Of a stretch of DNA of 64,000 nucleotides, positions 35,685-44,398 are shown piece after piece (the first letter of the stretch is position 1; each line of letters begins with the position of its first letter). The stretch spans positions 33,654 through 97,653 of the forward strand of contig JAYGEX010000038.1 of the NCBI GenBank assembly GCA_046582185.1. Direction: 5' to 3'. The stretch comes from GCA-002726655 sp046582185. Lineage in GTDB: Bacteria; Pseudomonadota; Gammaproteobacteria; Pseudomonadales; Azotimanducaceae. A program made the translations under genes and the position numbers. The notes under the pieces are model-generated. The model did no database searches. It saw nothing but the letters and a program-made list of their open reading frames with translations, and had not been told where the DNA came from.

Positions 35685-35841
35685 ATTGAATCGACACATA
35701 ATACTCGTGTAGCCCACATGTTTAGCCCCATAACCCAACAATCGGATGAGTTTACACGGCTGTCTTTGATTTAGAATGCCCCTTGCAACATAGAACTAAC
35801 TCAGTCAATTGCTGGTGAATTATTGTCATATCAACGCTGGT

Positions 35842-35888
35842 ACATGATCTGATGCAAGTTTTTTCAGAGTCCGCATTTATGATCGTGG
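35842..35888. repeat. Small dispersed repeat, copy C2
   Basis: Contains the 12-mer CAGAGTCCGCAT shared exactly with copy C1 at 26671..26718; about 36 of 48 aligned columns agree with one gap. The bounding inverted pair is weakened here to CATGATC/GATCGTG. It lies in the repeat-rich gap between ybiT and hpt, 16 bases before the 138-base structured element. Confidence 0.5.
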
Positions 35889-35904
35889 TGCAGCCAACTT
35901 AGCA

Positions 35905-36042
35905 GATGTATCAAGGGGTTCATTGGCGAAGCCTTCAAGCCCAGCGTCGAACGCATGGAGAGAGACCCGAAGGCGCTCTCGACTAACTGAGAGAAGCCCG
36001 GAGGGCCGCAGGCAGCGTAGCTAATGAACCCCTTGATACATC
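35905..36042. other. 138-base element closed by a perfect 20-bp inverted repeat
   Basis: The arms 35905-35924 (GATGTATCAAGGGGTTCATT) and 36023-36042 are perfect reverse complements. The 98 bases between them hold three compact hairpins: GCGT-CGA-ACGC (35944-35954), CTCTC-N8-GAGAG (35976-35993) and GCCC-GGA-GGGC (35996-36006). No long open frame is present, and there is no U-run as in a terminator. It lies between the convergent ends of ybiT and hpt. Candidates are a MITE-like mobile element, a REP/BIME-type repeat or a structured RNA; no target-site duplication is evident. Confidence 0.6.
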
Positions 36043-36104
36043 CGCGAAATCAACTCCAAAAAAATACCCAAATTTAAGTGGCATCTATCCTTAATTCAGC
36101 TAAC

Positions 36105-36134
36105 TTTTCTAACCAAGTCCGCAGGTTGGATCAA
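36105..36134. repeat. Small dispersed repeat, degenerate copy C3
   Basis: Shares AGTCCGCA, GTT and GATCAA in the same order as copy C1. A preceding block AAATTTAAGTGGC (36070-36082) resembles, in inverse orientation, GCCACTTAACTAAATTT near copy C1. Weak evidence, offered only because three members lie in two gaps. Confidence 0.3.
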
Positions 36135-36161
36135 CATGCCTCAATCAACGACAGAATTACA

Positions 36162-36707
36162 TCAGGACTCCGGATTCAGATTTACTTTACCAATGTAAGG
36201 TAAATTGCGGTTTCGCTGCGCATAGTCGATGCCATACCCCACAACAAAGTCGTCAGGAATTCCAAAGCCAATCCATTTTACGTCCACTTCAACTTCCCGC
36301 CGCGATGGTTTATCGAGCAAAGCGCATACTTCAAGTCGGTTCGGCCCTCTTGAACGCAGCAATCTCTGCACATGATGCATGGTGTGCCCGGTATCGATAA
36401 TATCCTCAACCACGAGCACATCACGACCACCAATTTCACCCCGGAGATCCTTTAGGATACGAACCTCTCGTGAAGACTCCATCTCATTGCCGTAAGATGA
36501 AACTTCGAGGAAATCTACCTCGACGGGCATCCTTAGCTCACGAACAAGATCCGCGATAAAGACAAAAGAGCCGCGCAGCAACCCTACAACAATTAGTTTT
36601 TCACTATTTTTGAAATGCTCTTTAATTTCTACAGAAAGCCTTTCAACCCTTGCTGCAATTGACTTTGCCGAGATCATCTCTTCGATACTATAAGTAGAGT
36701 GGTCCAT
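36162..36707 (-). CDS. hpt: Hypoxanthine phosphoribosyltransferase
   Basis: 181-residue type I phosphoribosyltransferase for purine salvage, converting hypoxanthine or guanine with PRPP to IMP or GMP. The PRPP-binding loop is VLVVEDIIDTGHT, the flexible-loop region contains SSYGNEMESS, VGLLRGSFVFIADL lies near the N-terminus, and the base-binding stretch is KWIGFGIPDDFVVGYGIDY. Length and motifs are standard for bacterial Hpt. Confidence 0.95.
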   Translation of the reverse strand: MDHSTYSIEEMISAKSIAARVERLSVEIKEHFKNSEKLIVVGLLRGSFVFIADLVRELRMPVEVDFLEVSSYGNEMESSREVRILKDLRGEIGGRDVLVVEDIIDTGHTMHHVQRLLRSRGPNRLEVCALLDKPSRREVEVDVKWIGFGIPDDFVVGYGIDYAQRNRNLPYIGKVNLNPES

Positions 36708-36901
36708 CCATTATCCTTGTAATTCCAAATAATGCAGGTTTCAAAACCGCCTGCCCGGATGCTTATTTATATCAATTCAGAGAGATGATTCACAGTTTTG
36801 AATCATGATATTACTTGCGCAGCTTGGACTGGAACTTATATTCTCCCTAAGCCAAGTCATATTAATTACAGAAACACTTATAAGCAGAGGAACAGAGAAT
36901 C

Positions 36902-37675
36902 ATGGGCAGAGTTGAAGGCAAGGTAGCACTAATCACGGGTGGTTCGATGGGGCTTGGCCAGGCGACGGCAATCAGGCTGGCAGAGGAAGGGGCGAGCGTA
37001 ATAATAACTGACCTTGTAGATGACGAAGGTGAGGCAAGCGCAGAGAAAATAAACGCAACCGGGGGAACTGCCATCTTTCTGCACCACGACGTGACGCAGG
37101 AAGCCGAATGGAAAGATATTGTTAGCCATGTCATGGAAAAGTTCAGTCGCCTGGATATTCTTGTCAACAATGCAGGGATTGCAATCGGCGGTGCTATCAC
37201 AGAGATGTCTCTTGAAGATTTCCACAAACAGAATGCGGTTAACCTCGACGGTGTATTTCTGGGCCTGAAGCACTGCATTCCAGAGATTGCGAAATCCGGA
37301 GGTGGCTCAATTATTAATATTTCGTCAGTGGCAGGCTTCAAATCAGCTCCCGGCCTCGCTGCCTATGCGATGACTAAGGGTGGTGTGAGGTTACTCAGTA
37401 AATCCGTTGCGATTGAGTGCGCCAGGGAAGGTAATGGCGTTCGGGTTAATTCAGTTCATCCAGGGATAATAGATACCCCCATCTGGGACAAGCTTGGCGC
37501 AGAAGCCATCGGGGAAAACAGAACTATGATTGCAGAGAGCGCAGCTTTGATTATACCTGGGGGCGTTGTCGGGCAACCAATCAATATTGCTAACGGCGTA
37601 TTGTTTTTGGCATCGGACGAATCCAGCTACGTGAATGGTACTGAATTAGTCATTGATAACGGGTTTATCGCTTAA
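36902..37675 (+). CDS. Short-chain dehydrogenase/reductase
   Basis: 257-residue classical SDR. The cofactor motif is TGGSMGLG, Asp at the end of beta-2 (IITDLVDD) suggests NAD, NNAGIAIGG is present, the catalytic Ser is in NISSVAGFK and Tyr/Lys in AYAMTKGGV. CAREGNGVRVNSVHPGIIDTPIW is typical of the 3-alpha/beta-hydroxysteroid dehydrogenase-like subgroup, but the substrate is not certain. Preceded by a gap of 194 bases after hpt; it appears monocistronic. Confidence 0.92.
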   Translation: MGRVEGKVALITGGSMGLGQATAIRLAEEGASVIITDLVDDEGEASAEKINATGGTAIFLHHDVTQEAEWKDIVSHVMEKFSRLDILVNNAGIAIGGAITEMSLEDFHKQNAVNLDGVFLGLKHCIPEIAKSGGGSIINISSVAGFKSAPGLAAYAMTKGGVRLLSKSVAIECAREGNGVRVNSVHPGIIDTPIWDKLGAEAIGENRTMIAESAALIIPGGVVGQPINIANGVLFLASDESSYVNGTELVIDNGFIA

Positions 37676-38103
37676 TCAATCACCGGGCGCTCGAAAGCAA
37701 AAAAGTCCCCGGTATTTTCCAGGACACAATCGGCACAGCCATATCAATTTGTTAGCCGGTGATTTCTTTACCTGTTAGTATCTGCCAAAGTGTCGAGATC
37801 ATTTCTTTACTTTCGAGCCAAGCACTACTCTTTTCGGCGGCTCAGAAAACTGGCAGTCTGCTATAAAAAGGAGTATGCCGATAGATAAGAACCACAACAG
37901 GGGATCTCGGGAGATACGTTCTATTATCACGGTTTGATCGCAAGATAATTCATCACAAAGGCAGGCATTCGGAGGTTAATATTGCGCCGGATCATAGTGT
38001 TTTTGTTGGCGTGACGTGAATATTCAACAAGTCAAATAATAAACCTTCCTCAACACTATTTTCAGGCGCATAATGACATAGCATGTCTGTAGAGGGCGCT
38101 ACC
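37676..38103. other. Intergenic region downstream of the SDR
   Basis: 428 bases with no convincing gene. ACCGGG/CCCGGT (37682-37687 and 37708-37713) followed by ATTTT is a weak terminator candidate for the SDR. The rest is AT-rich and should include the promoter of the NTF2-like gene. Confidence 0.45.
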
Positions 38104-38616
38104 ATGACGTATATTCAATTGACGTTGTTTCAATTATTAGCGTTGAGTCTCCTCCTTGCAGTACCTGTTAGTCTGAACGCAAAAAACCCTTACACACCAG
38201 CAGAATCACAGCGCATCAAGGAAGCCTGCATTGAGCTGGGCACTCGATACGTCCATTACCTGGATAATGGCCATGTGGAGAAAGTCTCGGAATTGTTCGA
38301 TGAGCATGGCTCGTGGCAAGGGCACGCCGGAAAATATACCGGCAGGGAAGATATTAAGCTGGCATTTTCTCTCAGGCCAAAGAATCGACGTACGATTCAT
38401 ATAGTGACCAATTATCTGGTGGACATACAATCCCGAAACATGGTGGAAGTGATTTCGAATTTTGCGACCTATCGAACAGACAAGCCAACAGGCATTGCAC
38501 CCATGGAGAATCAGCCAGTTCGGGTTGGTCGATATATAGATGAGTGCGTTCGACTGGAAGACAAATGGATATTCCAGTCTCGCACAATGGAAGAGGTCTT
38601 CGGGCCAACTCAATAA
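38104..38616 (+). CDS. Secreted NTF2-like (SnoaL-type) protein
   Basis: 170 residues. A signal peptide (LFQLLALSLLLAVPVSLNA) precedes a SnoaL/NTF2-like alpha-beta domain: ACIELGTRYVHYLDNGHVEKVSELFDEHGSW, then GREDIKLAF, IHIVTNYLVDI and a final strand DKWIFQSRTMEE. Cytoplasmic relatives include ketosteroid isomerase-like and dehydratase enzymes; export is less common. ATG at 38104 is chosen for its GAGGG seven bases upstream over an in-frame ATG at 38083. Confidence 0.75.
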   Translation: MTYIQLTLFQLLALSLLLAVPVSLNAKNPYTPAESQRIKEACIELGTRYVHYLDNGHVEKVSELFDEHGSWQGHAGKYTGREDIKLAFSLRPKNRRTIHIVTNYLVDIQSRNMVEVISNFATYRTDKPTGIAPMENQPVRVGRYIDECVRLEDKWIFQSRTMEEVFGPTQ

Positions 38617-38722
38617 TTCTTAGCCGCGCTGTTCGACACTGATAAATCAAAGGCTTGAGACCCTGAAAGATCTTTGATGGGGCACACAATCAGCTGGCTG
38701 CTCGTGATAAACTCGCGCGCCT

Positions 38723-40606
38723 ATGCCAATCATCACCCTCAAGAAAATCTCCCTTAGCTTCGGAATGGATGTTGTTCTGAACAATGTCGACCTGAATATT
38801 GAGAGAGGTGAAAAACTTTGCCTTACCGGACGCAATGGCAGCGGCAAAAGTACCCTGATGAGGCTGATAAGCAATCGCCTAAAGGCCGATGAAGGCGATG
38901 TCTGGCGCGCAGATAACCTTAAGTTTTCCACGCTTGATCAAGAGCTACCAGCAACCTCTGACTCAACCGTATATGAAGCCGTTGCCAGTGGATTCGATAA
39001 CATCGGTTCTCTGTTATCCGCCTATCATGAACTGACAACGACCATGCCAGACGACATGGTTGACCGCATGGTAATCTTGCAGGAAAAAATTGATGCCGTT
39101 GATGGTTGGTCCCTGGGGCATCGCATCGATACCATCCTGGACAAGATGGGCTTGCCCGCGGACCGTAAGCTATCAGAACTATCGGGTGGCTGGTTAAAGC
39201 GCATCGCAATTGCCAGGTCGCTGGTAACAGAGCCTGATGTCTGGCTACTGGATGAGCCAACCAATCACCTTGATATTCCAACCATCCAGTGGCTTGAAGA
39301 TCAGCTGGTGAACTATGACGGGACGATCATATTTGTCAGTCATGACAGGCAGTTGATGCAGTCCGTGGCGACAACCATCGTCGATATTGATCTGGGTAGA
39401 GTTAAACGCTGGGATTGTAAATATCGGGAATTCCTTGAGCGAAAGGACCACGAACTGGAGGTCCAGGCACACCAGGAGAAGCTGTTCGACGACAAGTTAA
39501 AGAAAGAAGAGGTCTGGATACGGCAGGGTGTAAAAGCCAGAAGAACCAGAAACGAAGGTAGAGTCAGGGCATTGGAGAGCTTAAGAGCGCAACGCCAGGA
39601 GCGACGGTCAACGGGTAAGTTGAAACTCGAAGTAGACTCAGGTTCCGCATCCGGCAAAATTGTCAAAGAGCTGATCAAGGTATCAAAAAGCTTTGACGGC
39701 GTTACCCTGATAAGGGATTTCAATCTGATTATTCAGCGCGGCGATCGTGTCGGTATCCTCGGTCCAAACGGTTCAGGCAAGACAACTCTATTGAAGATAC
39801 TACTTGAAGAACTGGCGCCAGACGAAGGAGAGGTTAAAACAGGCACCAAGCTGGAAGTCGCATATTTCGACCAGCTGCGAGGCCAGCTGAACCCGGAACA
39901 ATCAGTGTCCGATTACATTTCAGAAGGCAGAGACTACATTTCGATCAACGACCGCGAAGTTCACGTCGTCTCCTACCTCAACAACTTTATGTTCAACGGC
40001 GACCAGTCCAGATCGCCCATCCGGACATTGTCTGGCGGAGAACAAAACCGGCTTCTACTAGCTAAACTTTTCTCCTTACCTGCAAACCTCTTGGTCCTGG
40101 ATGAGCCAACAAACGATCTTGATATCGAAAGCCTTGAACTGCTGGAGGAACTGCTGCTGGATTACAAGGGAACTGTCCTGTTGGTCTCTCACGACCGATC
40201 ATTTATGGATAACGTCGTTTCCAGTCTTGTGGTCTTCGAATCGGATGGCGTCGTTAAAGAATATGTTGGTGGCTACAATGATTGGCTGCAAGCTGGCGGA
40301 AGCTTCAATGGTGAAAATGAAGTCGCAACATCCGAAGGCCGCCCCACAAGCAACTATAAGAAACAGAAGCGCCAGCGGGCTCAGGAGCAGAAGGCTTCCA
40401 AAGAACTTGTAAAATTGCCCGGCCTGGTTGAAACATTGGAAAACCGCATCGCTGCACGCCACAAGTCAATGAGTGATTCATCATTTTTTGAGCAGACAGA
40501 TGAGCAACAACAAAATTTATACGAGGAAGTCACAAATCTGGAGCAGCAATTGGAAGCACTGTTCAAACGATGGGAAAAGTTGGAAGACGCTGCCACAGGG
40601 GGCTAA
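38723..40606 (+). CDS. uup: ABC-F ATPase Uup
   Basis: 627-residue ABC-F protein of the Uup type, linked in E. coli to ribosome function and precise transposon excision. Walker A motifs are GRNGSGKST and GPNGSGKTT, signatures are LSGGWLKR and LSGGEQNR, and Walker B motifs are WLLDEPTNHLD and LVLDEPTNDLD. A charged C-terminal coiled coil (about residues 555-620, LPGLVETLENRIAARHK) is the Uup-specific DNA-binding domain. The YdcF-like gene follows after 3 bases. Confidence 0.93.
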   Translation: MPIITLKKISLSFGMDVVLNNVDLNIERGEKLCLTGRNGSGKSTLMRLISNRLKADEGDVWRADNLKFSTLDQELPATSDSTVYEAVASGFDNIGSLLSAYHELTTTMPDDMVDRMVILQEKIDAVDGWSLGHRIDTILDKMGLPADRKLSELSGGWLKRIAIARSLVTEPDVWLLDEPTNHLDIPTIQWLEDQLVNYDGTIIFVSHDRQLMQSVATTIVDIDLGRVKRWDCKYREFLERKDHELEVQAHQEKLFDDKLKKEEVWIRQGVKARRTRNEGRVRALESLRAQRQERRSTGKLKLEVDSGSASGKIVKELIKVSKSFDGVTLIRDFNLIIQRGDRVGILGPNGSGKTTLLKILLEELAPDEGEVKTGTKLEVAYFDQLRGQLNPEQSVSDYISEGRDYISINDREVHVVSYLNNFMFNGDQSRSPIRTLSGGEQNRLLLAKLFSLPANLLVLDEPTNDLDIESLELLEELLLDYKGTVLLVSHDRSFMDNVVSSLVVFESDGVVKEYVGGYNDWLQAGGSFNGENEVATSEGRPTSNYKKQKRQRAQEQKASKELVKLPGLVETLENRIAARHKSMSDSSFFEQTDEQQQNLYEEVTNLEQQLEALFKRWEKLEDAATGG

Positions 40607-40609
40607 ATC

Positions 40610-41164
40610 ATGCATGACGCAATAATTGTACTAGGCTACAGCACTGATGAAGATGACCCTGTGTTTCAAAGCCGGGTTAAAAAATCGGTGGAGCTATACA
40701 ACAGAGGCCTTGCAGGACAAATTATCATGTCGGGGTGTTGCAGCTTCAAGCTCGACATCAGACCGAATGTGACGGAGGCGGTCTGCATGCGAGATTACGC
40801 TATCGACCTGGGCTTGCCACCTGAAGTCATCATGCTTGAAGAAGAATCTGTTGATACTCTGGGCAATCTCTACTTCAGCAAGAAAAATATCCTGCTCGCC
40901 TGTAGCTGGTACAACATCGGTATCATATCAACACGCTGGCACATTTATCGCACCACCTGGTTAGCCGAAATGGTGCTTGGCCCGGACTTTGATGTGACTG
41001 GATACGAATCTGGTCATCCTCAGGATTGGACAGAGAAGGACGTCAATCGCAGCGAAACATACAACAAGAGCCTACTGGAAGAAACCAGGGAACAACTGCG
41101 CGATGTAGAGCCAGGGGACCACGAGGCCATTGCGCCTTTTTTAGCCAAAGCCCCAAAGGTCTGA
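40610..41164 (+). CDS. YdcF/DUF218-like protein
   Basis: 184 residues. The N-terminus DAIIVLGYST and the stretch SRVKKSVELYNRGLAGQIIMSGCCS match the DUF218/YdcF fold. EAVCMRDYAIDLGLPPEVIMLEEESVDTLGNLYFSK is the family core (ExxSxxTxxN), and IGIISTRWHIYR lies in the C-terminal half. No membrane segment. It starts 3 bases after uup and is probably cotranscribed. The family binds SAM-like ligands or acts on cell-envelope precursors; exact role unknown. Confidence 0.85.
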   Translation: MHDAIIVLGYSTDEDDPVFQSRVKKSVELYNRGLAGQIIMSGCCSFKLDIRPNVTEAVCMRDYAIDLGLPPEVIMLEEESVDTLGNLYFSKKNILLACSWYNIGIISTRWHIYRTTWLAEMVLGPDFDVTGYESGHPQDWTEKDVNRSETYNKSLLEETREQLRDVEPGDHEAIAPFLAKAPKV

Positions 41165-41191
41165 GCCCCACCAACCCAGAGTATTCTCTGT

Positions 41192-42826
41192 CTAACCCTG
41201 CTGCGACAAACTCTCACAATTGTCCCGCTCCAGAGTATCTGCCGCCTGATTGTTACACATCAACTGAATTCGGGACTGAAATACGCTTGCCAATGCTTTT
41301 TCGTCTTGCTGCTCTTGCCATTCAGCCATCTTTCCAACGAGTGATCGTAAAATTCGGAAATTGCGCCCGGCAAAGAATTCCTTCTCACTGGATAGATCAT
41401 TAAATAACGCCGTTGAGGTCGCCATAATAAGCTCATGGTTTTCTGGTGTGAGTCTTATGATAGTCCGAACATAATTCGCGCCCCATTGAAGGCGTGTTGC
41501 ACCACCCGTTGAAGCCTCATAAGCTTTTCGACGCCATTCCAGAGCCTCGGTAATATTGTCTTCCTTCTCGGCCAGGGAAGACAAACTACTCATAAAATAA
41601 TAGGGATATTCTGACCTGTCTAATTCAGCAAGCAGCATGACTTTAGCGTCATCATAGAGTTTCGCCGACTGATAGAGATAGTTCATCTGCGAAACTACAC
41701 TTTGCCTGGCGAAGGAATTGCTGGTCTTTTCATCAGCCTTCGATATGTCAGCCTTTAGCGCTGCGATAGTTTTTTCTGAAAGTGGCGCGTCGCTATCCGC
41801 CATGAAGTGGAAATTGAGCATCGGCAACCAGCCAGCTAATTGTTCTGCAGTCGACAATGACGGTTCAGTCCTCAATACCAGTAATTGATCTTGCCACTGT
41901 ACTTTCAACTTCTCTTTTTCATCGACGCTAAAAATGTCCAGCCCAATGATCTCCTCAGCGTAATAACCAAACGTCTCCCAACAAGCGAGTACCAGTTCCG
42001 GGGATTTCAAGATGCTGGATATTCGGTCATAAGCACCCCTTGAATTCGCGCTTACCTCTCTGGGCTCTGGCTCTAGATCTGATTCTGTTTTTGCTTCATC
42101 TTGCTCATCCGCCAACCTAAGCAAATACTCCATATACAAACGAGCGCTTGCTTCCACATCCGGGCTTATATCAGCCAGATCTGCGAAAAAAGTAGCCGGA
42201 GTTCCCTCGGGCAAACTCCCCGAATCCTGTCCCCAGGAATAATATGCGAGCTGCACAAAATCACTTTCCTGCAAGGATTCCGGCTCTGACAAGGCAAGTT
42301 CAACCAGCATCGATGTTGGACGCATTTCATTAAGACTTAATTCCAGAATGGAGTTGTATCTTGAAATATCGATACCCCCTGGTATGCGAGTAACTTCATC
42401 CCCTGTCGGGTTGAAAATAATCATTGTGGGATAACCCTTCACGCCAAACTTGTCACCCCAGGCCTGGGCACGGTCCGTATCACCATCCAGATAAATCGGT
42501 ACAAATAACTCTGTCTGGGCAATAAACTGCTTACTTTTGAATACTGTGTGCTTTATTTCCTGGCAAGGCGGGCACCAAACAGCACCCCAGTAAAGGTAGA
42601 CTGGCTTGTTCGTCTCTTTGGCGAGCGCGAATCCTTCTTCCACACTGCCATCGAACCAATGTATTTTCGGATTTACTACTTTTTGACCTTCTGCGCCTTG
42701 ATCTACAGAAAGGTTCTGACCCGGTTCCTTATCAGTTCCGACATCACAAGCGGCAAGTAATACTGCTGCCACAACTACACTGAGTCTGGCGCCAAATTTG
42801 ACAAAAATCTTCATATGTTTAACCAT
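41192..42826 (-). CDS. Thioredoxin-domain lipoprotein
   Basis: About 544 residues. A lipoprotein signal (lipobox LLAAC, Cys27) is followed by a thioredoxin domain with active site WCPPC (Cys85/Cys88) in YLYWGAVWCPPCQEIKHTVF and a cis-Pro loop GYPTMIIFNP. The remaining ~370 residues are helical without a recognised motif, perhaps TPR-like. It is likely a periplasmic disulfide reductase or isomerase. Start choice is open: ATG at 42826 overlaps the aldehyde dehydrogenase stop by 8 bases; TTG at 42841 has the better Shine-Dalgarno (GAGGTG); ATG at 42814 gives the shortest signal. Confidence 0.85.
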   Translation of the reverse strand: MVKHMKIFVKFGARLSVVVAAVLLAACDVGTDKEPGQNLSVDQGAEGQKVVNPKIHWFDGSVEEGFALAKETNKPVYLYWGAVWCPPCQEIKHTVFKSKQFIAQTELFVPIYLDGDTDRAQAWGDKFGVKGYPTMIIFNPTGDEVTRIPGGIDISRYNSILELSLNEMRPTSMLVELALSEPESLQESDFVQLAYYSWGQDSGSLPEGTPATFFADLADISPDVEASARLYMEYLLRLADEQDEAKTESDLEPEPREVSANSRGAYDRISSILKSPELVLACWETFGYYAEEIIGLDIFSVDEKEKLKVQWQDQLLVLRTEPSLSTAEQLAGWLPMLNFHFMADSDAPLSEKTIAALKADISKADEKTSNSFARQSVVSQMNYLYQSAKLYDDAKVMLLAELDRSEYPYYFMSSLSSLAEKEDNITEALEWRRKAYEASTGGATRLQWGANYVRTIIRLTPENHELIMATSTALFNDLSSEKEFFAGRNFRILRSLVGKMAEWQEQQDEKALASVFQSRIQLMCNNQAADTLERDNCESLSQQG

Positions 42827-44249
42827 GATCTCTAATAACAAGGAGTCGCACCTCAGTCATATCTTCAATAGCGAATCGAATGCCCTCTCGACCCAGCCCA
42901 CTCTCTTTAACGCCACCATAGGGCATGTGATCCACTCGCCAGGAAGGCACATCACCGATCACGACACCACCAACATCCAGCGTATCCCAGGCTTTCTGAA
43001 CCTTGTAAATATCCCGGGTGAAAACGCCGGCCTGCAAGCCAAATTGACTCTTGTTGACTTCGTTCAAGGCTTCGTTGAAGTCAGAGAATGATGCAAGATT
43101 GGCGAGTGGACCGAATGCTTCTTCGGTATTGGCTGCACATGTGTCCGGCACACCTTCGAGTAATGTAGCTTCCAGCATCGCGCCGCTGCGCTCCCCGCCG
43201 CAGAGCAAGGTTGCACCTTCATCCACCGCTGCATCAATCCAGCCTTTTAATCTGGCGGCTTCTTTCTCCGAGATCATTGGGCCAATAAATGTCTCACGAT
43301 TCTTTGGATCGCCCATCTTCAAAGCTCTGGTCTTTGTCACCAATTGATCCCTGAAGGTATCATAAATTTTCTCATGAATGAAAATACGTTGCACACCAAT
43401 ACAGGACTGTCCTGACTGATAAAACGCACCGAAGACAACGCGTTCAACCGCGTCGATGATATCCGTATCTTCATCAATGATTACTGCTGCATTGCCGCCA
43501 AGTTCCAACACGACCGGCTTCTTACCGGCTTGTGTTTTGAGTTGCCAGCCGACGGCCGGCGAACCCGTAAAACTCAGGAGTTTCAGGCGTTCATCAACAG
43601 TAAACAATTCTGCCCCGTCTCTTCTGCAGGGAAGAATCGAAAATGCACCTTTGGGCAAATCAGTTTCAGCCAAGGTCTCGCCTATAATAAGCGCACCAAT
43701 CGGCGTCAGACTCGCAGGTTTCAACACAAACGGACAGCCTACCGCCAGGGCTGGCGCAACCTTATGCGCAGCCAAATTCAAGGGGAAATTAAAGGGGCTA
43801 ATGAAGGAACAAGGTCCAATGGGTACTCTCTTCCACATACCGCGATAACCTTTTGCTCGTGGACTGATGTCCAGCGGCATTACTTCACCATAGATACGCG
43901 TGGATTCTTCGGCAGCAATCTGAAAGGTATCAATAAGCCGTGTAACTTCACCTTCCGCATCGTTAATAGGTTTCCCTGCTTCAATGCAAAGGGTTTCTGC
44001 AAGCTCGTCGAACCGTTCTCTAAACCGTGAGACGCAATGCTCCAGAACCGCTTTCCTCTCATAAGCAGGCATGGCAGCACAGGCTTCCTGGGCGCCAACA
44101 GCGGCACCGATGGCAGCATCAATAACGTCTGTACCAGCCATCGCAACCCGGGTTGCATCTTCGCCGGAGTATTTGTCTACCACGATTAAATCTTCGTTAG
44201 CGTAAACAGCCTCATTGGCCAGATAGTACGGGTAAGCGTCTTTAAGCAT
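42819..44249 (-). CDS. NAD(P)-dependent aldehyde dehydrogenase
   Basis: 476-residue ALDH superfamily enzyme. The catalytic cysteine is Cys283 (GQSCIG), the general base Glu249 (VLELGGN), the oxyanion Asn154 (SPFNFPLN), and the cofactor loop FTGSPAVGW. EEAFGPLANLASF and the C-terminal VDHMPYGGVKESGLGREG are standard. The oxidised aldehyde is not determinable. It lies downstream of the acetolactate-synthase-like gene after a 140-base gap that carries three tandem repeats, and overlaps the thioredoxin lipoprotein gene. Confidence 0.93.
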   Translation of the reverse strand: MLKDAYPYYLANEAVYANEDLIVVDKYSGEDATRVAMAGTDVIDAAIGAAVGAQEACAAMPAYERKAVLEHCVSRFRERFDELAETLCIEAGKPINDAEGEVTRLIDTFQIAAEESTRIYGEVMPLDISPRAKGYRGMWKRVPIGPCSFISPFNFPLNLAAHKVAPALAVGCPFVLKPASLTPIGALIIGETLAETDLPKGAFSILPCRRDGAELFTVDERLKLLSFTGSPAVGWQLKTQAGKKPVVLELGGNAAVIIDEDTDIIDAVERVVFGAFYQSGQSCIGVQRIFIHEKIYDTFRDQLVTKTRALKMGDPKNRETFIGPMISEKEAARLKGWIDAAVDEGATLLCGGERSGAMLEATLLEGVPDTCAANTEEAFGPLANLASFSDFNEALNEVNKSQFGLQAGVFTRDIYKVQKAWDTLDVGGVVIGDVPSWRVDHMPYGGVKESGLGREGIRFAIEDMTEVRLLVIRDHG

Positions 44250-44323
44250 CTTATATATTCCCGGGTTTATTTATACCAAGAGGTCTCTTCCAAGCATTGT
44301 TAACAGCAATCGTATACTAATTC

Positions 44324-44398
44324 TAAGAGCCGCTTAGGACTATTTATGTAAGAGCCGCTCAGGGCTGTTTACATAAGAGCCGCTTAGGGCTATATCGT
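44324..44398. repeat. Three tandem 25-base repeats overlapping a stop codon
   Basis: Units begin at 44324, 44349 and 44374, each starting TAAGAGCCGCT and continuing with an AGGGCT-type core (AGGACT, AGGGCT, AGGGCT). The third unit includes the TAG stop codon (44390-44392) of the acetolactate-synthase-like gene. Within each unit AGCC can pair with GGCT. Function, if any, unknown. Confidence 0.8.

Noticed and set aside
37850..37930. Short frame after AAGGAG near 37877 encoding about 20 residues
   Set aside because: The Shine-Dalgarno is only one base from the ATG and the peptide is too short to support.
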